64,000 bases of DNA from Hyphomicrobium sp. ghe19 (GTDB lineage Bacteria > Pseudomonadota > Alphaproteobacteria > Rhizobiales > Hyphomicrobiaceae): contig NZ_LR743509.1 of assembly GCF_902712875.1 (NCBI RefSeq), forward strand, positions 4,230,001 through 4,294,000. Reading direction: 5' to 3'. This document shows, piece by piece, positions 1 to 7,692 of the stretch; the first letter of the stretch is position 1; each line of letters begins with the position of its first letter. The notes below the pieces were generated by a model that did not search any database, was not told where the DNA came from, and was given only the letters and a program-made list of their open reading frames with translations. Made by a program: the position numbers and the translations under genes.

Positions 1-362
1 ACAAGCTTCAGGAGCCCGGTCCGGATGACGAGGTGGCGGACTTGAGGGATGAGAAGGCATAAGCCGAACAGATCCGAGATCACGCCAGGAAAGATTAGGA
101 GCAGGCCGGCGAGGACCTGCAAAAATCCATCGAAGAGCGGCGGGAAGCCTTCCCGTTCGGTGCCCAATCGCGACAACGCCCGCTCGAAGACGGAGAGGCC
201 GACCCGGCGGATGACGTAAGTTCCGAGGATTGCGGTGCCGAGAACGATTGCAGCGAGCCACCAGATGCCGATCGTCTGCCCGAGACGGATCAGCAACCCG
301 ATTTCCAGCAGGGGCAGGGCCGCCAACGCCAGGATCAGGGCAATTTTGAACGGTTGAGACAT
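1..362 (-). CDS. fxsA: FxsA family membrane protein (3' end cut by window)
   Basis: The reverse strand reads from an ATG at 362 without a stop to the window edge, giving about 120 residues of a hydrophobic protein that begins MSQPFKIALILALAALPLLE. Hydrophobic stretches lie near residues 5-25, 32-52 and 80-105. The pattern is that of FxsA, a small inner-membrane protein of unknown biochemical role, named for suppressing F-exclusion of phage T7 in E. coli. The position, divergent from a Tim44-domain gene, is the usual one in Rhizobiales, where secB normally lies near fxsA. The C-terminal tail is outside the window. Confidence 0.85.
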   Translation of the reverse strand, partial: MSQPFKIALILALAALPLLEIGLLIRLGQTIGIWWLAAIVLGTAILGTYVIRRVGLSVFERALSRLGTEREGFPPLFDGFLQVLAGLLLIFPGVISDLFGLCLLIPQVRHLVIRTGLLKL

Positions 363-659
363 AAGCGCTCGCAAAACTATTGCGGCACCTTAGCGCGGAT
401 GAGCGTCAGCGGCCATCGACCATCAGGAAGCAGGCCCCCATGTTCAACGATATTCACATTGTGCCGCGGGTCTTGGCCTCCGTAATGCAGTCGTAAAGGG
501 CCAGCGGCGACGGGCGGCAGACGCCGGATGCTTAAGGTGTTATAGAAGTTCTATCTTCAAATCGTCCGTCCGGGCCCTTAGATAAGGGTCCTAGGGTGGC
601 GGGCCATCCAATAGAAGCCTTTTTTGGCACCACGTCACCCGGAGGCGCTGACCTTTAGT
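363..659. other. Divergent intergenic region between fxsA and the Tim44 gene
   Basis: No credible gene is seen in these 297 bases. They must hold the promoters of both divergent genes. The one clear structure is a near-perfect dyad at 572-591, with 9-base arms GGGCCCTTA and TAAGGGTCC around a 2-base centre and one mismatch. It lies 69 bases before the Tim44 start and is followed by a further CTAGGG. It could be an operator or a leader hairpin. Confidence 0.4.
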
Positions 660-1415
660 ATGAACGGTCAATTCGATCTTATTACAATCATTGCTCTCAT
701 CATCGCCGTTGCGGCGATCATCAAGCTTCGGAACGTGCTTGGCCACCGTACGGACGATGACGAGAAGCGCGTCGAGCGGCTTAAAACGCGTGAGCGGGAA
801 GCGGGTCAGCGCCCGGCCACGGAGACGGCGTCGGCCGACGTCATCACGATGCCCCGCCGCGATCGGGAGCCATTAGCTCCTGTGTCCGCGCCTGAAGCCG
901 CTGCAACAAACGCCGAGGCACGCATCAGGGCGTATCCTGTTTCGGATCCGGCTGTAACCACCGGCTTCCTCGATATTGCGAAGGCCGATCCGTCGTTCGA
1001 TCCCGACGCCTTTGTGGCTGGCGCCGGCCGCGCTTACGAGATGATCGTGTCGGCGTTCGCGGAAGGAAACCGGAAGGCGCTGAAGGACCTTTTGAGCAAA
1101 GAGGTCTACGATGGTTTCACGGCCGCTATCGCAGAGCGGGAAGCTCGCGGCGAGACGATCGAGCAGCAGTTCGTCGGCATCCGGAAGGCCGACGTCGTCG
1201 AGGCGGAACTCAAGAATGGCGTGGCCTCAGTGACGGTGCGCTTCGTCAGCGAGCTGATCTCGGCAACTCACGACAAGGCCGGCGAGGTCATCGCGGGCGA
1301 CTCCCAGAAGATCAAAGACGTGACCGATATCTGGACGTTCAGCCGCGATATCTCGAACGCCAAGGCTCGGAGCAACCTTAATTGGCGGTTGGTTGCAACT
1401 CAGGCTCCAAATTAA
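660..1415 (+). CDS. Tim44 domain-containing protein
   Basis: This 251-residue protein has an N-terminal membrane segment (about residues 5-22, FDLITIIALIIAVAAIIKL), a low-complexity charged linker, and a C-terminal Tim44-like domain from about residue 100. The mitochondrial relative Tim44 tethers the import motor to the inner membrane. Alphaproteobacterial versions are membrane-anchored proteins whose role is poorly defined. I chose ATG 660 because the protein then starts MNGQFD directly before the membrane segment. A TTG at 624 would add 12 residues that do not look like protein. mltA and an Smr gene follow on the same strand, a standard Rhizobiales arrangement. Confidence 0.87.
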   Translation: MNGQFDLITIIALIIAVAAIIKLRNVLGHRTDDDEKRVERLKTREREAGQRPATETASADVITMPRRDREPLAPVSAPEAAATNAEARIRAYPVSDPAVTTGFLDIAKADPSFDPDAFVAGAGRAYEMIVSAFAEGNRKALKDLLSKEVYDGFTAAIAEREARGETIEQQFVGIRKADVVEAELKNGVASVTVRFVSELISATHDKAGEVIAGDSQKIKDVTDIWTFSRDISNAKARSNLNWRLVATQAPN

Positions 1416-1480
1416 GAAAAGCTTAACAAGCGCGATGTGACCGTGTGGGCGGGGTATGCCGCTTCACACGGAAAAGCGTC

Positions 1481-2794
1481 ATGCGTTCGTCAGGCACCTC
1501 CTGGGCGTTCAGCCCGCAATTTTTCAACCCCGTTCATCTCGTCGCGCTGTTATTCTCTTTCGCAGCGATGCAGATTGCGCACGTTCCTGCGTTCGCAAAA
1601 TCATCCTCCGAAAAATCATCGGCCGATAAGCATCAGAACAAAGCTCAGCCTCGAATGGATTCGAACCCAATCTCCTTCGAGCCCATTTCGTTCAACGACC
1701 TTCCCGCCTGGGAAGAGGACGATCATCTCGCTGCCTGGAAGGCGTTTCTGGCGTCATGCGGGCCGTTGCTGAAAGCGGGTCCGCGCGAGCCGACGCCCGG
1801 AAGTGCCGGTTCACCGCAAGAGCTTCTCGATGTTTGCTCGCGGGCGGTCGCGTTGTCGAAGTCGAAGACCCCGCAAACGCGACAGGGCGCGCGGCAATTC
1901 TTCGAAGCTTATTTCCAGCCCAATCGGGTCGTGGGAAACGATCGCGATGGATTGCTCACCGGGTACTTCGAGCCGGACATCAAAGGTTCGCGGACGCCGG
2001 ACAAGACCTTCAAGGTGCCGGTCTACCGACGGCCGCACGACCTCGTGAATATGGTTCCGGAAAGCGAGCGCGGTTCCAAGTCGGCAGCCCTCACACATCA
2101 GCGCAAGACCGACCGTGGCCTGGAGCCATATCTTACGCGCACCGAGATCGAGGAGGGCGGGCTCGAGGGTCTGGGTCTCGAGCTCTTTTACCTCAAGGAC
2201 GCGGTCGACGTTTTCTTCATGCAGGTCCAGGGGTCCGGCCGTATCGAATTGCCGAACGGCGATAAAGTTCGGATTACCTATGACGGCAAGAACGGTTATC
2301 CCTATAACTCGATCGGACGGTTGCTGATCGATGAAGGTCATCTAACAGCGGACGAGATGTCGTTGAAGTCTTTGAAGAAATGGCTGAAGGCCGACAAAGA
2401 CCGGGCGAAACCCGTTATGCGGAAAAATCATTCCTACGTTTTCTTCAAGGAGCTGTCGGGCGAGCAAGCCAAGGCCCCGATGGGCGTTCACTGCATTCCA
2501 CTGCAGCCTTTGCGAAGTCTCGCTGTCGATACGACGTACTACCCGATCGGGATTCCGATCTATGTCGATGCTCCGCAGATCACACATGCAACCGCATCGC
2601 GGGAATTTCACAGGCTGATGATCGCCCATGACGTCGGCTCGGCGATCAAGGGGTCGGAGCGCGGCGACATTTTCTTCGGTTCGGGCGATGCGGCGGGCCG
2701 GCTTGCAGGCGTGACGAAGCACCCGGGTCACCTTTACGCGCTGCTGCCCCTCCACGGATCGCACGCGCATAAGACCGCGAGCGACGGACCGTGA
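1481..2794 (+). CDS. mltA: Membrane-bound lytic murein transglycosylase A
   Basis: The product (437 residues from ATG 1481) is a lytic transglycosylase that cleaves the glycan strands of peptidoglycan, forming 1,6-anhydro-muramyl ends. It has a signal peptide ending near AFA (about residue 38) and then the MltA domain with GYFEPDIKGS and FFMQVQGSGRI. The C-terminal 3D domain contains TTYYPIGIPIY and MIAHDVGSAIKGSERGD. The Asp of AHDVG (about residue 384) aligns with the catalytic Asp of MltA. No lipobox cysteine is evident, so it may be periplasmic rather than a lipoprotein. A GTG at 1445 would add 12 residues before the signal peptide. It overlaps the next gene by 4 bases. Confidence 0.93.
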   Translation: MRSSGTSWAFSPQFFNPVHLVALLFSFAAMQIAHVPAFAKSSSEKSSADKHQNKAQPRMDSNPISFEPISFNDLPAWEEDDHLAAWKAFLASCGPLLKAGPREPTPGSAGSPQELLDVCSRAVALSKSKTPQTRQGARQFFEAYFQPNRVVGNDRDGLLTGYFEPDIKGSRTPDKTFKVPVYRRPHDLVNMVPESERGSKSAALTHQRKTDRGLEPYLTRTEIEEGGLEGLGLELFYLKDAVDVFFMQVQGSGRIELPNGDKVRITYDGKNGYPYNSIGRLLIDEGHLTADEMSLKSLKKWLKADKDRAKPVMRKNHSYVFFKELSGEQAKAPMGVHCIPLQPLRSLAVDTTYYPIGIPIYVDAPQITHATASREFHRLMIAHDVGSAIKGSERGDIFFGSGDAAGRLAGVTKHPGHLYALLPLHGSHAHKTASDGP

Positions 2795-3441
2795 AAAAGC
2801 AGAGTGGCGGTGGCAAAGGGCGGGCATCGGCCGACGACAACGATCTCGATCACGAAATCTGGCGGCACACCGCTGCAACGATCGAGCCTTTGAAACGCGC
2901 CAAGCCTCGCTTCCATCCGGCGAGCGATGCTCTAAAAGCAGGCGGCAAAGCGGCCGGCGTTCCGAAGCCGAAGGTTTCCGCCGAGCCTGAGAGACTGCCG
3001 GTCAAGCCGCGCTCGGCGCACGCTCATCCCGAAAATCCGCGTCCGAAGCCGTCTCCGGCGAAAGCTCCCGACCTTGCGCTCTTCGATCGCAATAGCGTCC
3101 GGAAATTGCGCGGCGGCCGGACCGAGATCGAAGCGCGCGTCGACCTTCACGGCATGCGCCAGGACGAAGCCCACGTGGCGCTGCGAAGCTTTCTCTTCAG
3201 CTGCCAACGGCGCGGCCTGCGGTTCGTTCTCGTGATCACCGGCAAGGGCAAGACGAACGGCAAAGCCCTTTCGGAAGAGGGGTACGGGGAGCGGGAGCGC
3301 GGTGTGCTCAAGCGCAACGTTCCGCGCTGGCTCGATGAGCCCGAGCTAAGGGCAATCGTCGTCAGTTTTACGGTTGCCGCCATCCAGCACGGCGGCGAAG
3401 GCGCGATGTACGTTCATCTCAGATCGAAGAACCGAGCGTAG
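2791..3441 (+). CDS. Smr/MutS2 C-terminal domain protein
   Basis: This 216-residue protein has a long basic, proline-rich and probably disordered N-terminal half. A C-terminal Smr domain (about 115-213) carries the hallmark VDLHGM (117-122) and the VITGKGK glycine motif. Smr domains are nucleic-acid-binding modules and many are nucleases. Stand-alone alphaproteobacterial forms are of unknown target. The GTG start overlaps the mltA stop in the arrangement GTGA, which suggests translational coupling. Confidence 0.9.
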   Translation: MKKQSGGGKGRASADDNDLDHEIWRHTAATIEPLKRAKPRFHPASDALKAGGKAAGVPKPKVSAEPERLPVKPRSAHAHPENPRPKPSPAKAPDLALFDRNSVRKLRGGRTEIEARVDLHGMRQDEAHVALRSFLFSCQRRGLRFVLVITGKGKTNGKALSEEGYGERERGVLKRNVPRWLDEPELRAIVVSFTVAAIQHGGEGAMYVHLRSKNRA

Positions 3442-3442
3442 A

Positions 3443-3973
3443 TTAAAAGCAAGTTTCCTGAAGCTTCTGCAGCGCCTGTCCGATGCCGTTCAGGGAGTAG
3501 GTGTCGGTAACGTTCGCGCCGCGATCGGAGGAGATCGCGATCGACATCGTGTTGCCTTTCCGCATGGCTTCGACGAGTTTCAGTTCCTGGGTGGAATCGC
3601 TGACGTAGGCCCGATCGCTCGCGCCGAAGAGCCTGAAGCCTGCGGGGCTGACCGTCGCGGTGCCCTGCGCGCTCTTCTTGATCCGGAATCCCATGAGGAA
3701 GCTGACTTCGGCGCGGATGCCATCCTTGGGCCAGGCTGAAATGTAGGCGCGCGGCGCTTCGCGAGGCGCGTCCTGCGGCTCACTCGTTTTCGGTTCGCTC
3801 GTCACGAAGCAGAAGAGGTGCGGGTCATTGGCGTCAGCCATAACGGCCCAGTCGCCGAAGGTTGCCACACGGGTCATCTGCTCTGCGGCAAGTGCCGGCC
3901 GCGGCGCTGGGTTCAATGCGACGAGACCAAGAAATAGAATAAACAAAATGCTCCGCACATTCTGCTTCCCCAT
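3443..3973 (-). CDS. Invasion-associated locus B (IalB) family protein
   Basis: The product is a 176-residue secreted protein with a signal peptide (hydrophobic core ILFILFLGLVALNP, cleavage near ALA-AEQ) and the IalB fold. VATFGDWAVM lies near the mature N-terminus, paired with cysteines in LFCFV and at the C-terminal ETCF. IalB was named from Bartonella erythrocyte invasion, but paralogs are common in free-living Rhizobiales and their function is unclear. ATG 3973 has a purine-rich Shine-Dalgarno (GGGGGA) and overlaps the stop of the upstream methyltransferase by one base, so the two genes are probably co-translated. Confidence 0.85.
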   Translation of the reverse strand: MGKQNVRSILFILFLGLVALNPAPRPALAAEQMTRVATFGDWAVMADANDPHLFCFVTSEPKTSEPQDAPREAPRAYISAWPKDGIRAEVSFLMGFRIKKSAQGTATVSPAGFRLFGASDRAYVSDSTQELKLVEAMRKGNTMSIAISSDRGANVTDTYSLNGIGQALQKLQETCF

Positions 3974-4479
3974 CAAGGTCCCCCCTCGCCGATCGGGCGA
4001 TCGGCGAACCGCGCCAAGCTCCTCATGCGATCGTACATCACAATCGCGCCGGCCATCGCGACATTGACGCAAAAGGACGTCGGGATCTTGACGACATAGT
4101 CGCAGCGCTCGATCAGAGGTTCGGATAGCGATCCAAGCTCCGGTCCGAGCACATATGCCGCTCGCAGGGGATGGCGAAAGCTCGGCAGGTCGATCGCGTC
4201 GTCGAGAAGCTCGATGCCGACGAGCTTGCAGCCGCCGGGCAGCGCCATTTCGTCAAGGGTCGCCCAATTGTAGTGGGGCAGGTGCAATTGGCTTTTCGAC
4301 GTATCAGCGTGGGCTTCCTGGGCCTTATAGGTCGCACCGACCGTGAAGGTGAAGCTCGCACCGAAGGCGTGCGCCGAGCGCATCAGATTGCCGAGGTTCA
4401 GCGACTTCGACATCCGCTCGGCTCCGATTGCGAAATAGCCCTTCGGGTGCGGCGGCCATGTGGTCGCTTTTCTTGACAT
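3973..4479 (-). CDS. SpoU-type RNA 2'-O-ribose methyltransferase
   Basis: This 168-residue single-domain SPOUT protein is expected to methylate the 2'-OH of a ribose in tRNA or rRNA using S-adenosylmethionine. Three SpoU motifs are visible: NLGNLMRSAHAFGA (about 29-42), LGPELGSLSEP, and the knot motif IPTSFCVNVAMAGAIVMYD. Its small size without an added RNA-binding domain resembles TrmH/TrmL-like proteins, and the exact target base is not predictable. ATG 4479 is chosen because upstream codons are not conserved-looking and run into the divergent gene. It forms a TGATG junction with the IalB-like gene. Confidence 0.85.
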   Translation of the reverse strand: MSRKATTWPPHPKGYFAIGAERMSKSLNLGNLMRSAHAFGASFTFTVGATYKAQEAHADTSKSQLHLPHYNWATLDEMALPGGCKLVGIELLDDAIDLPSFRHPLRAAYVLGPELGSLSEPLIERCDYVVKIPTSFCVNVAMAGAIVMYDRMRSLARFADRPIGEGGP

Positions 4480-4531
4480 TGTGTTCTGCTCGTGTGTGTC
4501 AGAGGGATACGCAGCGAGTGGGACGTCACAC

Positions 4532-5512
4532 ATGAAGGCAGCTCTTTGCAAGAGCCTTGACGGGGCAAAAAGTCTCGCCGTCGAAACACTCCCGGACCCG
4601 GTCGCGGGACCGGGACAGGCCATCGTTCGGGTGGCGGCCGTGGGCCTCAATTTTGCCGATACGCTGATCACGCGCGGCAAATACCAGTTCAAGCCGGAGT
4701 TGCCGTTTTCGCCGGGAGCGGAGATTGCGGGTGTCGTCGAGAGCATTGGCGCGAACGACGCGGGCATTTCCCCCGGTCAAGCCGTCATGGCGTACGTCAA
4801 TTGGGGTGGAGCGTCCGAGAAGGTCGCCGTCGATGCCGATAAACTCATTCCTATTCCTGACGGCGTGGCGATGACGGTCGCGGCAGGGCTTTCGGTGACG
4901 TATGGCACGGCGATGCACGGGCTTGCCGATCGCGGCCGCTTGCAGCCTGGCGAGACGGTCGTCGTGACGGGTGCTGCCGGAGGCGCGGGTCAAGCGGCCG
5001 TCGAGATCGCCAAGCTCATGGGTGCTCGTGTGATCGCCGTCGTCTCGTCGGAAGAGAAGGGTGCGATTGCGAAAGCCGCAGGAGCGGACGACGTGATCCT
5101 GTTTCCCGGCTCGGATCTCAAGACGAAAGTGCGTACGCTGACGAACGGCAACGGCGCCGACGTCGTCTATGACTGCATCGGCGGAGAGGCGTCGGAACCA
5201 CTGGTGCGGGCGCTCAACTGGCAAGGGCGGTTTCTGGTCGTCGGCTTTGCAGCGGGGGACATTCCGAAGATTCCTCTCAATCTGCTGTTGCTCAGGGGCG
5301 CAGAGATTTCCGGTGTTTTCTGGGGCGAGTCCGTGAAGCGCGATCCGACTGGGCACCGCCGCAACATGGAGCAAATCTTGCGCTGGGTGCGTGACGGGCG
5401 CCTGCAACCTCGCCTCCACGGTATTTACCCGCTTGAGCAGATTCGCGACGCCCTTGAGGTACTGGAGCGGCGTGAGGCGACCGGCAAGGTCGTCCTCACG
5501 ATGTTGCCCTAA
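4532..5512 (+). CDS. NADPH:quinone oxidoreductase family protein (zinc-independent MDR)
   Basis: The product is a 326-residue medium-chain dehydrogenase/reductase. The N-terminal GroES-like part contains GLNFADTLITRGKYQF, and the Rossmann fold carries VVVTGAAGGAGQAAVEIAK (about residues 143-161). Structural and catalytic zinc cysteines are absent, as expected for the quinone oxidoreductase branch, which passes electrons from NADPH to quinones or enones. The start is ATG 4532 (MKAALCKS). The gene is divergent from the methyltransferase, with only 52 bases between their starts. The physiological substrate is not evident. Confidence 0.88.
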   Translation: MKAALCKSLDGAKSLAVETLPDPVAGPGQAIVRVAAVGLNFADTLITRGKYQFKPELPFSPGAEIAGVVESIGANDAGISPGQAVMAYVNWGGASEKVAVDADKLIPIPDGVAMTVAAGLSVTYGTAMHGLADRGRLQPGETVVVTGAAGGAGQAAVEIAKLMGARVIAVVSSEEKGAIAKAAGADDVILFPGSDLKTKVRTLTNGNGADVVYDCIGGEASEPLVRALNWQGRFLVVGFAAGDIPKIPLNLLLLRGAEISGVFWGESVKRDPTGHRRNMEQILRWVRDGRLQPRLHGIYPLEQIRDALEVLERREATGKVVLTMLP

Positions 5513-5523
5513 GCGAGCGGCTG

Positions 5524-6096
5524 CTACCAGCTCGCTTCGCTATCGTCGGCAAGAAACCCCAATCCGCGCATGGGAAAACGATCTTCGATCCCATAGGGAC
5601 CGCCGCCGACGCCGGGTCGCGACGACATCAGAAGGGTTCGGCCGACGAAGAAGGGTTCGGAACGATAGCCTCCGTGACTTGATAGAAAGCGAGCGACGAC
5701 GTCGGCGTTGGAGTGCTTCAATCTTGCGAGCGTGACATGTGGTTTGAATGCGCGCGTATCAGGCGGCAAGCCCGCATTGCGCGCGGCTTTCTCGTGTGCA
5801 CGCGCTAATTCCTCGAGTTCGGGGCGGAGTTCAACCGCGGCGAAAATCGATCGAGGATCGTCGCCGCCGAAGGCGCCGAGACCCGTGAGACGGACTTCGA
5901 ATCCGTCGGGTTCGATCATGGCGAGGTTTGCGGTGAACTCGCGCGCTTGTTCGTTGTCGATATCGCCGCCGAACCTCAGCGTGATGTGATAGCTCTCGGG
6001 CAACAGCCAACGCGCGCCGGGCAGCGGCACACGCAGGCGATGCAGCTCTTCGCGGATATCATCCGGCAACTCGATAGCAGTGAACAAGCGGGGCAT
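5524..6096 (-). CDS. thpR: RNA 2',3'-cyclic phosphodiesterase
   Basis: This is a 190-residue 2H-phosphoesterase of the LigT/ThpR family, which opens 2',3'-cyclic phosphates at RNA ends. Both catalytic motifs are present: HITL (residues 37-40) and HVTL (120-123). The N-terminal MPRLFTAIELPDDI is typical of the family and fixes ATG 6096 as the start. The gene converges with the quinone oxidoreductase gene, and the two stops are 11 bases apart. Confidence 0.92.
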   Translation of the reverse strand: MPRLFTAIELPDDIREELHRLRVPLPGARWLLPESYHITLRFGGDIDNEQAREFTANLAMIEPDGFEVRLTGLGAFGGDDPRSIFAAVELRPELEELARAHEKAARNAGLPPDTRAFKPHVTLARLKHSNADVVARFLSSHGGYRSEPFFVGRTLLMSSRPGVGGGPYGIEDRFPMRGLGFLADDSEASW

Positions 6097-6133
6097 CGGA
6101 ATGTCCTTGCTCGCAAGAGGGGCGAAGGCGCCG

Positions 6134-6856
6134 TTATTTTTTCTGCGCTTCCTTTTGCTCGACGCTTGCGACAAGCGCTTCGACGTCGGGCATGATGCGC
6201 TTGACGACCTCGGCGACACCGGCTGCAGTCGGATGCAAGCCATCAGGCTGCGTGAACGATCGATCCAAGGCTACGCCCTCGAGGAAAAAAGGGTAGAGCG
6301 GAACGGCGTATTTCGAGGCAAGGTCCGGATATATCGCGTCGAAAGATTTTGCGTACTCGTCGCCCCAATTGTTCGGCGCCTTCATGCCGGTGAGGAGGAC
6401 CGGGATTCCCTTGTCCTTCAACGCGGCGAGCATCTTGTCGAGATTGGCGCGCGGCACTTTCGGGTCGATGCCTCTGAGTGCGTCATTGGCGCCAAGCTCC
6501 AGGATCACCGCATCGGGTTTCGGGTCGAGCGCCCAGTCGAGCCGCGCCAAGCCGTCGGACGTCGTGTCGCCGGAAACGCCGGCATTGACGACGGTGACCT
6601 TGTGCCCCTTCGCCTCAAGCGCCATCTGAAGCTGCGCGGGGAACGAATCAGTGGTTTTGACGCCATAGCCGGCGGTAAGACTATCTCCGAAGGCAACAAT
6701 CGTCGCCGGTCGCCCTTGAGCGGCTGATGGGGGCGTCATGATGGGAGCGGTCGTGGAGGCAAAAATCGTCATGAGCCAGAGCGCCGCTTTCGCAATCCAT
6801 GGCCTTGGCTGGGCCTCCAGATACTTGCGGGGACCCAGGGAAAATCCATCGTTCAT
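6134..6856 (-). CDS. SGNH/GDSL esterase (TesA-like arylesterase/lysophospholipase)
   Basis: The 240-residue protein carries a signal-like hydrophobic segment near residues 20-45 and a complete SGNH hydrolase core. Block I is GDSLTAGYG with nucleophile Ser59, block II is GVSGDTTSDG, block III is LGANDALRG, and block V is DGLHP with the catalytic Asp and His. TesA-type enzymes are periplasmic and cleave acyl thioesters, lysophospholipids or aryl esters. It is divergent from a YbbA/YbbP-type ABC exporter. The same tesA-ybbA-ybbP association occurs in E. coli, which supports a shared envelope-lipid role. ATG 6856 is preferred over codons further upstream. Confidence 0.87.
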   Translation of the reverse strand: MNDGFSLGPRKYLEAQPRPWIAKAALWLMTIFASTTAPIMTPPSAAQGRPATIVAFGDSLTAGYGVKTTDSFPAQLQMALEAKGHKVTVVNAGVSGDTTSDGLARLDWALDPKPDAVILELGANDALRGIDPKVPRANLDKMLAALKDKGIPVLLTGMKAPNNWGDEYAKSFDAIYPDLASKYAVPLYPFFLEGVALDRSFTQPDGLHPTAAGVAEVVKRIMPDVEALVASVEQKEAQKK

Positions 6857-6960
6857 TTTTCGGCCCCACACATCACGCAATCCACGAGCTGACGTAGAGG
6901 CTCGGCACGCACGGTACAAGCCCGCCACGACAACGGCCATGACAACACAGGGCATTTAGC

Positions 6961-7692
6961 TTGAGCGAACCCATCATCAAACTCGACAATGTGCATCTCT
7001 CTCTGACGAGCCGCGCAGGCCCAGTCCATATTCTCCGCGGTGTTTCGCTTGCGATCCCTCATGGGCAGTCCGCGGCGATCGTCGGGCCTTCCGGGTCCGG
7101 CAAGACGTCTCTGCTCATGACGATGGCTGGGCTCGAGCGGGCGACAAGCGGTGAGATCAACGTATCAGGGCGGAGCATCGGGCCTTTGTCCGAGGATGAG
7201 CTTGCCATGCTGCGCGGCGCGCATATGGGCATCGTGTTTCAATCATTTCACCTTGTCCCGACGATGACGGCGCTCGAAAACGTCGCTTTGCCGATGGAAC
7301 TCGCAGGCGACAGCAAGGCTTTTGAGACGGCTCGCGGTCTTTTGGATGAGGTTGGGCTCGGGGCGCGCGTCGAGCATTTTCCGGCAGAACTCTCAGGCGG
7401 CGAGCAACAGCGCGTTGCCATCGCACGGGCGCTCAGCCGTTCGCCCGAGATCATTTTTGCCGACGAGCCGACTGGCAATCTCGACGGTCGAACGGGGCGG
7501 CAGATCATCGATCTGCTTTTTGGTCTGCGCGAACGCCGGAACGCGACGCTCGTGATGGTCACTCACGACAACAAGCTTGCCGCGATGGCGGATCGCATCA
7601 TCCGCATGGCGGACGGCGCGATCGTATCGGATGAGCGGACGGGCGTCTCCGATGCGGGTTCGGGTTCCACGATGCATGCGGTGTCGTCGTGA
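6961..7692 (+). CDS. ABC transporter ATP-binding protein (YbbA/LolD class)
   Basis: This is a 243-residue ATPase with Walker A GPSGSGKT (42-49), signature [15 protein letters not shown], and Walker B IIFADEP followed by TGNLD. The sequence type matches the MacB/LolD/YbbA group, which drives mechanotransmission rather than classical transport. The start appears to be TTG 6961 (MSEPIIKLD), with only a weak ribosome-binding site. The stop overlaps the permease GTG start in a GTGA junction, so the two form one unit. Confidence 0.9.
   Translation: MSEPIIKLDNVHLSLTSRAGPVHILRGVSLAIPHGQSAAIVGPSGSGKTSLLMTMAGLERATSGEINVSGRSIGPLSEDELAMLRGAHMGIVFQSFHLVPTMTALENVALPMELAGDSKAFETARGLLDEVGLGARVEHFPAELSGGEQQRVAIARALSRSPEIIFADEPTGNLDGRTGRQIIDLLFGLRERRNATLVMVTHDNKLAAMADRIIRMADGAIVSDERTGVSDAGSGSTMHAVSS

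Noticed and set aside
1655..1675. GGATTCGAACCCAATCTCC, tRNA T-arm-like
   Set aside because: It lies within the mltA reading frame and no cloverleaf can be formed.
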